A stretch of 64,000 bases of DNA, taken from the NCBI GenBank assembly GCA_014802335.1, contig JAAVCL010000027.1, forward strand, positions 83,293-147,292, written 5' to 3'. This document shows positions 1-8,728 of this stretch, piece by piece; the stretch's first letter is position 1, and each line of letters begins with the position of its first letter. The position numbers and the translations under genes are program-made. The stretch comes from Bacteroides sp. (GTDB taxonomy: Bacteria > Bacteroidota > Bacteroidia > Bacteroidales > Muribaculaceae). The notes beneath the pieces were generated by a model. That model was given only the letters and a program-made list of their open reading frames with translations. It did not search any database and was not told the DNA's origin.

Positions 1-210
1 TATATCGCGGCCCGACTGGGCAGCCTGTCCGAGATAATAAAGCATGATTCGCTGTTCGGGAGTCAGACGGTCGAACTCCGGCACTTCATATCTTAGTACT
101 TCGATATCGGCAAACCTGTCAACTTTATAGTTAAAGTTGGGATCTACGGCAGCCTGAGCATGTAATCCTGCCATGGTGGTAATAATCAAAGTTGGAATAA
201 TTTTTTTCAT
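1..210 (-). CDS. Dipeptidyl peptidase III-like (M49), N-terminal fragment
   Basis: Only the first 70 codons are inside the window; the gene runs off the left edge. The reading frame starts with a typical signal peptide (MKKIIPTLIITTMAGLHAQA, cleavage probably after HAQA) and continues into a stretch with FNYKVDRFADIEVLRYEVP and then LTPEQRIMLYYLGQAAQSGR. This N-terminal pattern (FADIxxLRYxVPxF, then a YYLxxAAxxGRD helix) is what I recall of Bacteroides dipeptidyl peptidase III, a zinc exopeptidase that removes dipeptides from the N-terminus of oligopeptides. The catalytic HEXXGH-type motif lies outside the window, so activity cannot be judged. The signal peptide indicates an exported, periplasmic or surface enzyme. 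It lies 91 bases downstream of rlmI on the same strand. The assignment rests on family resemblance from memory. Confidence 0.7.
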   Translation of the reverse strand, partial: MKKIIPTLIITTMAGLHAQAAVDPNFNYKVDRFADIEVLRYEVPEFDRLTPEQRIMLYYLGQAAQSGRDI

Positions 211-301
211 GAATGTGTGTTATTGTAGTTTGTCATTATGTCATAATTGGCTGAGACTTCCCGGGTCGTTGCCCGGTCTCGGCGCGCCGGTGCCGGATTC
301 G

Positions 302-1546
302 TTATTCGACTTCCAGCACCAATCCTTTGAGATATTCACCTTCCGGGTGCGAGATGTCTATCGGGTGGTCGGCCGGTTGGGAAAGCTGGTGTAGAATCCT
401 GACTTTTCTTCCTGATTTGGCTGCAGCTGTGAAGACGGCCATTCGGAACATATCGCGAGTTATGGCCTGCGAACAGGAAAATGTGAAAAGTATTCCACCC
501 GGTTTAATCTTTTCGAAAGCTTTGCTGTTAAGTTTCCTATATCCGATCAGACCATTCTTTATGGCTCCTCTATGTTTGGCGAATGCGGGAGGGTCGAGAA
601 TTATCAAATCATATTTGTCTTCGGGCATTTCAGCAAGGAATTTGAACGCATCCTCGGCATGGGTGGTGTGACGCTGATCGCCCGGGAAGTTTAACTGTAT
701 GTTAGCTTCGGTCAGGGCAGCCGCTTTGGCCGATGAGTCAACGGAATCTACACTTTTTGCTCCTCCGCGCATGGCATAGACCGAAAAGCCTCCCGTATAG
801 CAGAACATATTCAGAACGGTGCGCCCGGCAGAAAATTTCTCGAGCAGACTGCGGTTTTCACGTTGGTCAACAAAAAAACCGGTTTTCTGTCCTTTAAGCC
901 AGTCTATGTTGAATTGAAGACCGTTCTCCAATGCGATGTTTCCGTCATAGTTGCCGATAAGATATTCATTCTCCGGGTCGAGTGCCGCTTTATATGGAAG
1001 AGTCGTCTCACTCTTGTAATAGACATTTCTGATACGTGCGTCAGGGAGTCGGGTCAGCGCCTCTGCAATAGTGTGGCGAGCATAATGCATGCCGGGGGAG
1101 TGGGCCTGCATCACAGCTGTGTCGCCGTATATATCAACTATCAATCCGGGCAGAAAATCGCCTTCCCCATGCACAAGCCGAAAACAATTATTATTCTCGC
1201 GGATAAGACCCAGAGACTGGCGCAGTGAAAAAGAACTTAAAAGACGGTTATAGTAAAAATCCTCGTCAAGTCCTTCCTTCCCGAATTCAAGAAGCCTGAC
1301 CATTATACTCCCAATCTGGTAATGGCCGGTGCCAAGAATTCGTCCGGATGCATCAAGAACGGTTACCAAGTCGCCCTCTTCAACATCCTCGGGAATCGTA
1401 TCAATGGCTCCCGAAAATATCCAGGGGTGATGACGCAACACGGATTCCTCCTTCCCGGGAAGAAGCCTGATTATTCCCTTTTCAGGGCCTGTCTTCGGAC
1501 CCCGTTGCTTTTCATTATAGTTTTGATTTTTACCTTTTCGACTCAT
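302..1546 (-). CDS. rlmI: 23S rRNA (cytosine-5) methyltransferase, RlmI family
   Basis: 414 residues. A basic, poorly conserved N-terminus (1-23) is followed by a PUA-like RNA-binding domain beginning around GIIRLLPGKE and containing HHPWIFSGAI (39-48). The SAM-dependent methyltransferase domain carries motif I as NMFCYTGGFSVYAMRGG (246-262), an acidic SVDSVDSS strand after it, and the catalytic-loop motif ILDPPAFAK (316-324). A cysteine in FTFSCSQ (C358) fits the catalytic nucleophile of m5C methyltransferases. Family knowledge: RlmI methylates C1962 of 23S rRNA in E. coli using S-adenosylmethionine, in the cytoplasm. The gene is followed by the dipeptidyl peptidase fragment and lies 92 bases downstream of rseP on the same strand. 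Length is close to the family norm (about 395). The precise target base in this organism is inferred. Confidence 0.9.
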   Translation of the reverse strand: MSRKGKNQNYNEKQRGPKTGPEKGIIRLLPGKEESVLRHHPWIFSGAIDTIPEDVEEGDLVTVLDASGRILGTGHYQIGSIMVRLLEFGKEGLDEDFYYNRLLSSFSLRQSLGLIRENNNCFRLVHGEGDFLPGLIVDIYGDTAVMQAHSPGMHYARHTIAEALTRLPDARIRNVYYKSETTLPYKAALDPENEYLIGNYDGNIALENGLQFNIDWLKGQKTGFFVDQRENRSLLEKFSAGRTVLNMFCYTGGFSVYAMRGGAKSVDSVDSSAKAAALTEANIQLNFPGDQRHTTHAEDAFKFLAEMPEDKYDLIILDPPAFAKHRGAIKNGLIGYRKLNSKAFEKIKPGGILFTFSCSQAITRDMFRMAVFTAAAKSGRKVRILHQLSQPADHPIDISHPEGEYLKGLVLEVE

Positions 1547-1638
1547 AAATTTTGAATTGTGGTCGGGGAGATTAATTTTTTATTTAACTCTTATGTAGGT
1601 TGACAAATAAGGGCGAAAAGTCAAGTATTAAGAATTGC

Positions 1639-3135
1639 TTACTTGAATAGCCTTACAATATCCATGCCGTTGGCATAGATCAGCAGCAAAAGCAGGATTG
1701 TCATACCCACTATCTGAGCTCTTTCCATGAACTTTTCGCTTGGTTTGCGTCTGAAAATCACTTCATACAGGAGGAACATCACGTGTCCGCCGTCAAGAGC
1801 CGGTATTGGAAGTATATTCATAAATGCCAGTGCCACCGAAAGAAATGCGGCAATATTCCAGAAAGCTATCCAATCCCACTTCTCGGGGAAAATACTGCCT
1901 ATCGAACCAAAACCGCCAATTGAGTTGGCCCCTTCCTTTGTAAAGACCATCTTCATCGATTTGGCATAGCTCACAAGGCGTTCGGTGCCTATGCTTACAC
2001 CTCGAGGCACGGATTCGAAAAGACCATATCGTTTTTCTTCATATTTAAAGTGTGACGATGGGTCTATATCAAGGCCTATGCCCATTTTGGATGTCGAGGA
2101 TAGTTTTACCGGAGTCACAATTGTATCTGTGACGCCGTTATTCTTTCTTACAAGTGTTACATTGATGGTTCCGTTATCATGTCCCGGCAAAGTCGTGAAA
2201 AATTCATAAAGGCTCGGGGTTGAAACAGAGTCAATTGCAATGATATTGTCGCCGGTTCTGATTCCGGCCTTGGCTCCTCCTTCGCCCGGAGTGACCTGCG
2301 AAACCACTACGGGCACACGATAGTTCATGAAATTAACTGTCGCCGTGTCGCTCTTGGCTTCTTTATCTAATGCAAAAATAAATTTTTCGGGAATTTGGAT
2401 TGTAACCTTCTCATTGCCATTGCGCAAAACTGTAACTTCTTTTGCCTGAATTATTTCCATTCGTGCTTCCGCCGGATTGGATAATGGTTTGCCGTCGGCA
2501 AGCAGGGGAATGTCTCCGTTATGGAAACCGATCTTCCGTGCTTCGCCCGAAAATTGCATACCCATTTTAGCCTCGTCAAGAGGCACATATTTTTCGCCTG
2601 TGGCGTAAACAATTCCGGCATATATTACAATTGCAAGAAGAAAGTTGAAAAGAACGCCTGCAATCATAATCAAAAGGCGTTGCCACGCGGGTTTTGATCT
2701 GAATTCCCATTCCTGAGCCGGTTGTTTCATTTGCTCCGTATCCATCGACTCATCGATCATTCCCGCTATTTTGCAATATCCCCCTAATGGCAACCAGCCT
2801 ATACCATATTCCGTATCTCCCCAGAAGGAGTTTTTCTTTTCAGTCGTTTTTTCGCTTGCCGATCCGTTGGTGGAACTCAAATCCTGATTCTTTGTAGCAT
2901 CGGGGGCAACCTCGTTGGCAGGGGCGCTTTTAAGTTTTTTGGTCTTGCCGAAAAATCCAAAATATTTTTTCGGTTTCCATTTGAAGATTTCAGTCCAAGG
3001 GTCAAAGAAAATGTAGAATTTTTCAACACGCACTCCGAAGATACGTGCAAATAAAAAATGACCGAACTCATGAATTATTACAAGTATTGCAAACGCCAGT
3101 ATCAACTGGGCTGCTTTTATCAAAAAAGTCTCCAA
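1639..3135 (-). CDS. rseP: RseP-type site-2 intramembrane metalloprotease
   Basis: 498 residues, longer than E. coli RseP (450). The first membrane helix carries the zinc motif HEFGH (22-26); the second metal-binding motif LDGGH is at about 447-451 near the C-terminal membrane helices. Between them lie a membrane segment (LLIMIAGVLFNFLLAIVIYAG) and two PDZ-like regions with GFHNGDIPL and GIRTGDNIIAID. Members of peptidase family M50 cut transmembrane anti-sigma factors and leftover signal peptides inside the inner membrane. A Ser/Lys/Glu-rich hydrophilic insertion of about 37 residues (66-102) follows the first helix. The gene is the last of a three-gene set with a LytM-like gene and dxr, 52 bases after dxr. 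The dxr-rseP pairing is common in bacteria and supports the call. Confidence 0.93.
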   Translation of the reverse strand: METFLIKAAQLILAFAILVIIHEFGHFLFARIFGVRVEKFYIFFDPWTEIFKWKPKKYFGFFGKTKKLKSAPANEVAPDATKNQDLSSTNGSASEKTTEKKNSFWGDTEYGIGWLPLGGYCKIAGMIDESMDTEQMKQPAQEWEFRSKPAWQRLLIMIAGVLFNFLLAIVIYAGIVYATGEKYVPLDEAKMGMQFSGEARKIGFHNGDIPLLADGKPLSNPAEARMEIIQAKEVTVLRNGNEKVTIQIPEKFIFALDKEAKSDTATVNFMNYRVPVVVSQVTPGEGGAKAGIRTGDNIIAIDSVSTPSLYEFFTTLPGHDNGTINVTLVRKNNGVTDTIVTPVKLSSTSKMGIGLDIDPSSHFKYEEKRYGLFESVPRGVSIGTERLVSYAKSMKMVFTKEGANSIGGFGSIGSIFPEKWDWIAFWNIAAFLSVALAFMNILPIPALDGGHVMFLLYEVIFRRKPSEKFMERAQIVGMTILLLLLIYANGMDIVRLFK

Positions 3136-3187
3136 TTGTTCTTAATTATTTATTATCAATTATTCTTATTCTGTAATACTAAGGTTA

Positions 3188-4396
3188 TTAACCCCGAGTT
3201 GATAATTGTTGCTTAAGTTTGTTTTTTATATCTTCAGCAATTCTCCTTGCTTCTGCGTTGGTTGCTATCAGCTCGTCGAGAGATACATTCTTTATATAAG
3301 GAGTGAGCGTCATCGTTTCGGCGGCTATGATAGGCATGTCGGTAAATTTGATTTCTGATTTGAGAAATGCTTTAACCGCCACTTCATTTGCCGCATTAAG
3401 AATACATGGCATATTGCCTCCTGATTCTATGGCGCGGAATGCCAACTGAAGTAATGGATACTTATCGAGATCCGGTTTTTCAAATGTGAGATTTGAATAG
3501 TCTGTTAAAGAGAGGGGTGGCAGTTTAGACTCCAGTCTTTCGGGATAACCCAAAGCATAACGGATCGGAAGCCTCATGTCGGGGATGCCCAATTGGGCTT
3601 TCACCGAGCCGTCACAGAATTCCACCATCGAATGAACAATCGACTGCGGGTGAACCACAATCTCAATATTTTTCGGCGGGCAATCGAAAAGCCATCTCGC
3701 CTCAATCATCTCAAACCCTTTGTTCATCATGCTGGCAGAGTCAATTGTCACTTTGGCTCCCATATCCCAGTTGGGATGGCGCAATGCATCGGCCGGTGTT
3801 ACATCCTTAAGGTTTTCCGCTTTTAAAGTTCGGAAAGGCCCACCGCTGGCCGTCAGAATTATTTTTCTCATCCACTCGCGTTTCTCGCCCACAAGGCATT
3901 GAAATATGGCGGAATGTTCGCTGTCGACCGGCACGATCTCGCTCTCGCATTCGCGGGCCAGATTCATTATGATTTCTCCTGCCACTACCAGTGTCTCCTT
4001 ATTGGCAAGTGCGATGCGTTTATGAGCTTTGATTGCATTTATTGTGGGCTGGAGGCCACTGTACCCCACCATTGCAGTAACCACTGTGTCGGCTTCATCC
4101 ATTGCGGCGGCTTCTGCTACCCCCACGGCTCCGCTTGCAATTTCGATTCCGGTGCCGCTAAGGGCGCTCCTTAGATTCTCAACGTAATGTTCATCAGCTA
4201 TAACCACTCGTTTAGGTCGGAATTCAAGGGCTTGCTGCGCCAGAAGTTCCCAATTGCGGTTAGCTGTCAGAGCCACGCATTTGAATAGCTCGGGGTGCTC
4301 CCTGACTATGTCGAGAGTCTGGGTGCCGATACTTCCGGTTGACCCGAGTATTGTGATTCGGCCTCGCGCCTTTGTAGTGTTTATGCATCGATTCAT
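3188..4396 (-). CDS. dxr: 1-deoxy-D-xylulose 5-phosphate reductoisomerase
   Basis: 402 residues from the ATG at 4396; the frame stays open to an ATG at 4492, but that extension overlaps the upstream LytM-like gene and lacks family similarity. The NADPH-binding motif GSTGSIGTQTL starts at residue 18. Downstream blocks typical of the family are LANKETLVVAGE, VPVDSEHSAIFQ (metal/substrate acidic residues), TASGGPFR and VTIDSASMMNKGFEMIEA. The enzyme converts DXP to 2-C-methyl-D-erythritol 4-phosphate, the first committed step of the MEP isoprenoid pathway, in the cytosol. It begins 13 bases after the stop of the LytM-like gene and is followed by rseP, so the three are probably cotranscribed. Confidence 0.95.
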   Translation of the reverse strand: MNRCINTTKARGRITILGSTGSIGTQTLDIVREHPELFKCVALTANRNWELLAQQALEFRPKRVVIADEHYVENLRSALSGTGIEIASGAVGVAEAAAMDEADTVVTAMVGYSGLQPTINAIKAHKRIALANKETLVVAGEIIMNLARECESEIVPVDSEHSAIFQCLVGEKREWMRKIILTASGGPFRTLKAENLKDVTPADALRHPNWDMGAKVTIDSASMMNKGFEMIEARWLFDCPPKNIEIVVHPQSIVHSMVEFCDGSVKAQLGIPDMRLPIRYALGYPERLESKLPPLSLTDYSNLTFEKPDLDKYPLLQLAFRAIESGGNMPCILNAANEVAVKAFLKSEIKFTDMPIIAAETMTLTPYIKNVSLDELIATNAEARRIAEDIKNKLKQQLSTRG

Positions 4397-4409
4397 AATG
4401 TTTCGTAAT

Positions 4410-5285
4410 TTATAATATACCTCGTGATGCGTCGTAGGGGAGAGGAGTGGTGTTTTCCTGGAACGGACTTCCAAGATAATCATACGGCACAAGGGAAGTG
4501 CCGTTATGCCACAGCCTGACGCTTAGTGTCCTTCTCCCTTTTGAATCCGCACCCGGTGCAAGAGCGATTGCTTGTCCTGAATTTACAACATCCCCGATCC
4601 CGACAAGGGGTGTGCCGGTATGTGTATAACTGGTTACAAAGCCACGGCCATGTTGCACCACTATGACATATCCCCGTTGCGGCGCCGAGTAATATAGTGC
4701 CACTACCGTCCCGTCAGCTCCGCATTGCACGTTGGAATCTCCTGTCATTATTACAACCCCCTCCTCTGATTTCTTTGACTCTTCTGCAAATATCCCTTCG
4801 CTGCAGATGGGTGAGAATGTCATCCCGTCGGCTGCCAATGGGGCAAGAACGGAAATATTATATCGCTCGCGTTCTTCCATCTGCATCACAAAATTCTGTT
4901 CGGCTTTGCTCGCTGTAAGGAGTGAATCGGGATTAATCTCTCGCGACACGGCAACTAACGCCGCCGAGTCTGTAGGCTCGCGATTGACATCGGCAACTCG
5001 AAGGATATTGTCTATATAGTTCTGATTCTGCTCATATACAACCATCACCGAGTCAAGACGCAACAGACTTTCTTCGGTCGCTGACCGTTCCGATTCTTTA
5101 AGATAGCCCGGAAGTAGAGTCCGCAAAGGACTGAATGCCACTATCAGACCTCCGATAAAGACGGTAATTATCAGCAATAAAGCAAATATTCCCACAGCCT
5201 GAGGCATTGTCACACTCCAATCGGCAATTTCGCTCAGATGAGATTCATTCTCTATTTTTATACGGTAGCGGGGCAGTGCTTTCAT
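4410..5285 (-). CDS. Membrane-anchored LytM/M23-like protein with degenerate active site
   Basis: 291 residues: a short cytoplasmic N-terminus, one transmembrane helix (about 29-52), a helical/coiled region (60-145) and a LytM-like beta domain (about 180-272). The fold is recognisable from GADGTVVALYYS, YVIVVQHGRGFVTSYTH and GDVVNSGQAIAL. The usual zinc ligands are not there: the HxxxD segment before the domain is replaced (ICSEGIFAEE), and the HxH of PHLHFEV aligns with T-L-S (253-255). Only the YxH histidine (H222) remains. I therefore read it as a non-catalytic LytM factor. Known degenerate LytM proteins such as EnvC activate amidases; a similar role here is inference. It is the first gene of the set with dxr and rseP. 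Confidence 0.8.
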   Translation of the reverse strand: MKALPRYRIKIENESHLSEIADWSVTMPQAVGIFALLLIITVFIGGLIVAFSPLRTLLPGYLKESERSATEESLLRLDSVMVVYEQNQNYIDNILRVADVNREPTDSAALVAVSREINPDSLLTASKAEQNFVMQMEERERYNISVLAPLAADGMTFSPICSEGIFAEESKKSEEGVVIMTGDSNVQCGADGTVVALYYSAPQRGYVIVVQHGRGFVTSYTHTGTPLVGIGDVVNSGQAIALAPGADSKGRRTLSVRLWHNGTSLVPYDYLGSPFQENTTPLPYDASRGIL

Positions 5286-5432
5286 GACTGATGGGAGTTG
5301 TAATCTTTATTCACAACGAGTTTCAAATAGCGAAATTACTAAAAAATCCGCATTTTTTCTGCTTCGATAACTAATTTTTAATAAAATATTACCAAAATAT
5401 GAATTCATATATAAAAAAATATTCTTAAATGA

Positions 5433-5462
5433 TTTGTAAATAAAAAATATTATGTAATTTTG
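5433..5462 (+). promoter_or_regulatory. Bacteroidales-type promoter upstream of the first ompA-like gene
   Basis: TTTG at 5433-5436, an 18-base spacer, and TAATTTTG at 5455-5462 match the -33/-7 consensus of the Bacteroidota housekeeping sigma factor. Transcription would start near 5468, which leaves an untranslated leader of roughly 225 bases before the ATG at 5695. No other gene lies in this interval. Confidence 0.65.
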
Positions 5463-5694
5463 CAGCCAATTGGCAGAAGATTATTAACATCTTTTTGCAT
5501 TTAAAAATCTCTATGAGATGCATTTTACTGATTTGCCCTCTCTCAAGGAGAAAAAAAGAACAACAATAACCCAATTAGACCAAAATTACATCGGCTCTCA
5601 ATCTATGCTTTATTAAAAAATCTGAAATTAATAAGGCTCGCTTTTCGAATTGAATAAAAAACAACAAATAACTCCATTCTTAAACAATTACAGT
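5463..5694 (+). other. Long untranslated leader of the first ompA-like gene
   Basis: About 230 bases between the predicted promoter and the start codon contain no supported reading frame. The stretch holds a short inverted pair, ATCTCTATGAGAT (5507-5519), and is otherwise A/T-rich. Long leaders on abundant outer-membrane protein mRNAs are often sites of post-transcriptional control or mRNA stabilisation, but nothing here identifies a known element. Confidence 0.4.
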
Positions 5695-7050
5695 ATGAAA
5701 GTAAGAAATCTCTACTGCGCTATGGCTCTTTGCGCCGGCTCGTTTGCCTTCTCGGGTACTGCCGCCGCTCAGGATGTCTTTGTAGATGATGCAGTTTCTG
5801 TCACTGAGTTCACTTGTGACAACACCAACCACTACTTCTCAAACTGGCGTGACAACTGGTTTATCGAAATTAGTGCTGGTGCAAATCAACCTCTCGTTGA
5901 GCGCGGATACCTTACTAAAGGCCACTCAATGAAAGCTGTTGACGGAAAAAAATGGACAGCTGCTTACAGTGTAGGCTTCGGTCGTTGGATGAGCCCCTAT
6001 ATCGGTCTGCGCTTCAAAGGTATGTACGGTGCTTTGCACTGGAATTCTCCCAACACATTTGAAGAAGCGGCTACTGATGCAGGTTGGAGTCACTCCAAGC
6101 ATGCAAGCCTCACCCTCGAATTCATGTGGGATATGTTCAACTCGCTGGGTGGCGTAAACCAGAATCGCGTTTTCTCTATCATACCGTTCATCGGTGTGGG
6201 TGGTGATGCCAACTGGGATTTCCTTGGCCGCGGTAAAAAAGGTGAGCCCGTTGCTTCCAACTGTCTCCACCAATATCCCGGCAACATGCAGCAATATTAT
6301 GGCTCAGACTACAAGTCGGTTCAGTGGACAATTCCTGCTGTAGCCGGTCTTCAGTTCCGTTTCCGTCTCGGAAAGTATGTTGACTTCTTCGCTGAAGCAC
6401 GCGCAGCTTTCTATGCAGACAACTGGAACAATAACGTAAGTGGAAACTCAATTGATGCTCTGGTTCAGGCAATGGGTGGTTTCAACTTCAATATCGGTGG
6501 CCGTGGCTGGAACACATTCAATGAATGTAATTACGTTTCTCAGATCGCTGCTCTCAATGGTCAGGTTAACGACCTCCGTGGCCAGCTCGTTGATTGCGCT
6601 GCCACCGTCGCTGCTCTCCAGGCTCAGCTTCCTTGTCCCGAAGTTGTTGAAAAAGAATGTAACAATGCTCCTCTCATGGCTTCAGTTCAATTCACCATCA
6701 ACAGCTCAAAGATTCTTCCTACAGAGGACGTAAACATCTACTCTATGGCAGAATGGCTTAAGGCTAACCCCAACGAAACTATTGACGTTGTCGGTATGGC
6801 TGACCGTAACACCGGTAACACTGAATACAACATGGGCCTCTCTAAACGTCGTGCTATTGCCGTTGCCGATGAGCTCGTAAATAAATATGGTATCGACAAG
6901 AGCCGCCTCAGCCTCTACGCTTGTGGTTCTAACCTTCAGTTCTTCAACAATGGCGATCAGAACGACTGGAACCGTATCGTAATGTTCAAGCAGGGTGAAT
7001 TCGAACCCAATGCTGTGGCTAACGGTGAAGTTGAAAAAATCGAGTATTAA
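5695..7050 (+). CDS. OmpA-family outer membrane protein (paralogue 1)
   Basis: 451 residues from the ATG at 5695. An upstream in-frame TTG at 5650 would add 15 residues in front of the signal peptide and is unlikely. The signal peptide ends near SGTAAAQ. An aromatic-rich beta-barrel follows (about 30-275, with NNWFIE-like and SVGFGRWMSPY segments), then a short coiled linker (SQIAALNGQVNDLRGQL), then an OmpA peptidoglycan-binding domain (about 335-435) with VQFTINSSKI, a conserved Asp in MADRNTG and Arg in LSKRRA. The protein should anchor the outer membrane to the cell wall. It lies next to a close paralogue at 7404. The linker region is nearly identical to the paralogue at the DNA level, suggesting recent conversion or purifying selection. 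Codon choice is that of a highly expressed gene. Confidence 0.92.
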   Translation: MKVRNLYCAMALCAGSFAFSGTAAAQDVFVDDAVSVTEFTCDNTNHYFSNWRDNWFIEISAGANQPLVERGYLTKGHSMKAVDGKKWTAAYSVGFGRWMSPYIGLRFKGMYGALHWNSPNTFEEAATDAGWSHSKHASLTLEFMWDMFNSLGGVNQNRVFSIIPFIGVGGDANWDFLGRGKKGEPVASNCLHQYPGNMQQYYGSDYKSVQWTIPAVAGLQFRFRLGKYVDFFAEARAAFYADNWNNNVSGNSIDALVQAMGGFNFNIGGRGWNTFNECNYVSQIAALNGQVNDLRGQLVDCAATVAALQAQLPCPEVVEKECNNAPLMASVQFTINSSKILPTEDVNIYSMAEWLKANPNETIDVVGMADRNTGNTEYNMGLSKRRAIAVADELVNKYGIDKSRLSLYACGSNLQFFNNGDQNDWNRIVMFKQGEFEPNAVANGEVEKIEY

Positions 7051-7083
7051 TCGAATTTCTGAAGTTAAAGAATAGATAAAATG

Positions 7084-7127
7084 ATGGGGGGGGACGAAGT
7101 TTATAATTAGATCCTCCCCATTTTTTT
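7084..7127 (+). terminator. Rho-independent terminator after ompA paralogue 1
   Basis: ATGGGG-G-rich arm (7084-7093) pairs with CCTCCCCAT (7113-7121) and is followed by a run of seven T. It sits 33 bases after the stop codon of the first ompA-like gene. Confidence 0.7.
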
Positions 7128-7403
7128 ACTTAAAATATTAAGATTTTTATTTAAAATCATAAAAAATTTTTTCTGACAGTAAAAATTAAAGTAAAATCGG
7201 AATAAATTTTATTAAATAAAACAATATCAATAATTTAAGTAAGTCTTATATTCTTTAAAATCGAACTCGTTTCCCCTATAAAATCAAAAAAAATATGCTT
7301 TTTAAGTGATTTTTTTCAGTTTGGCCAAAACTTATTAAAGGTTTTTAACGTTAAACTGACAAACACACAAACAAGCAAACAACAAACTAAAAAATACATT
7401 TGT
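7128..7403. other. A/T-rich gap between the two ompA-like genes
   Basis: About 275 bases without a gene. The stretch is very A/T-rich with several A and T runs. A TTTG at 7320-7323 is not followed by a convincing TAnnTTTG at the usual distance, so the promoter of the second ompA-like gene, which must lie here if the terminator works, is not resolved. Confidence 0.5.
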
Positions 7404-8660
7404 ATGAAAGCTAAAAATCTCTACATCGCAGCTGCACTTTGTGCCGGCACTTTCGGAGTTAGCAATGTTGCTAACGCACAAGACGTCTTCGTTGATGACG
7501 CAGTATCAGTAACTGAGTTTACTTGTGACAACTCAAACCACTACTTCGCAAGCCCTCGCAACAACTGGTTCATTGAAATCGGTGCAGGTGCTGGTCAGCC
7601 CCTCGTAGAAAAGGGTGAAGAAAAAGCCGTTTACGGTAAGAAATGGACTGCTGCTTACAGCGTTGGTTTCGGCCGTTGGATGTCTCCTTACTTGGGTCTC
7701 CGCATCAAGGCTATCGGTGGTGCTCTCCACTGGAACTCTCCCGCTTGGGGAACTTCTCAGGAAGCTTACAGCTGGAGCCGTGCAAAACACGTAAATCTCC
7801 AGATGGAACTTATGTGGGATATGTTCAACTCACTCGGAGGTGTTAACGAAAACCGCGTATTCTCAATCGTTCCTTTCGTAGGTCTTGGTGGTGATGCAAT
7901 GTGGGATTACAAAAACCACTTCGGTGAAACTCCCGCTGCTACAACTGAATATACTTATTCTAAGAAACACGGCGAACGTGCAAAATCAGTTCAATGGACT
8001 CTTCCTGTATCAGCAGGTCTTCAGTTCCGTCTCCGTCTTTCTAAGTATGTTGACTTCTTCGCTGAAGCTCGCGCAGCATTCTACGGTGATAACTGGAACA
8101 ACGTAAGCGGTGGTCACTCAGTAGACGCTTATGTTAGCGCAATGGGTGGTTTCAGCTTCAACATCGGTGGCCGTGGTTGGAACACATTCAACGAATGTAA
8201 CTACGTTTCTCAGATCGCAGCCCTCAATGGTCAAGTTAATGACCTCCGTGGCCAGCTCGCAGCTTGCGGTGCTACTGTAGCTGCTCTCCAGGCTCAGCTT
8301 CCTTGCCCCGAAGTTGTTGAAAAAGACTGCAACAACGCTCCTCTTATGGCAACAGTTCGCTTCACTATCAACAGCGACAAGATCATGCCTACTGAAGAAG
8401 TGAATGTTTACTCAATGGCTGAATGGCTGAAAGCTAACCCCAACGAAAAGATCGTTATCGCTGGTTATGCTGACAAAGATACCGGTACATCTGAATACAA
8501 CATGGGTCTCTCTCAGCGTCGTGCAGATGCAGTTAAGGCAGAACTCGTTAACACTTACGGCATCGATCCCAGCCGCCTCGAAACTAAGGCATTTGGTTCT
8601 GACGAACAGGAATATCCTTCACACAACGATTGGAACCGTATCGTAATCTTCAAGCAGTAA
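7404..8660 (+). CDS. OmpA-family outer membrane protein (paralogue 2)
   Basis: 418 residues with a signal peptide ending near SNVANAQ, a beta-barrel domain, the same SQIAALNGQVNDLRGQL linker and an OmpA C-terminal domain. The peptidoglycan-contact residues are present (Asp in GYADKDTG, Arg in LSQRRA). Compared with paralogue 1 it has a shorter barrel loop after PLVEKG and a shorter C-terminus, ending directly after WNRIVIFKQ. The linker and following PCPEVVEK segment are almost the same in both genes. The role inferred from the family is a slow porin or structural tether between outer membrane and peptidoglycan. It ends with its own terminator, so the two copies are probably separate transcription units. 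Confidence 0.92.
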   Translation: MKAKNLYIAAALCAGTFGVSNVANAQDVFVDDAVSVTEFTCDNSNHYFASPRNNWFIEIGAGAGQPLVEKGEEKAVYGKKWTAAYSVGFGRWMSPYLGLRIKAIGGALHWNSPAWGTSQEAYSWSRAKHVNLQMELMWDMFNSLGGVNENRVFSIVPFVGLGGDAMWDYKNHFGETPAATTEYTYSKKHGERAKSVQWTLPVSAGLQFRLRLSKYVDFFAEARAAFYGDNWNNVSGGHSVDAYVSAMGGFSFNIGGRGWNTFNECNYVSQIAALNGQVNDLRGQLAACGATVAALQAQLPCPEVVEKDCNNAPLMATVRFTINSDKIMPTEEVNVYSMAEWLKANPNEKIVIAGYADKDTGTSEYNMGLSQRRADAVKAELVNTYGIDPSRLETKAFGSDEQEYPSHNDWNRIVIFKQ

Positions 8661-8728
8661 TCTTACTGCTCTGAACAGATACACAGAATTGAATTATTAA
8701 AAAATCTCCACCCTGAGTGGTAATAGTT

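Noticed and set aside
5650..5694. TTG start giving a 15-residue longer ompA paralogue 1
   Set aside because: It places a polar extension before a normal signal peptide; the second paralogue starts at the equivalent internal ATG.
5926..6472. Long open frames on the minus strand of the ompA genes
   Set aside because: They are by-products of the strong codon bias of the highly expressed plus-strand genes and show no protein-like features.
7086..7093. Run of eight G as a phase-variation tract
   Set aside because: It lies after the ompA stop codon within a terminator arm, not in a coding region or a promoter spacer.
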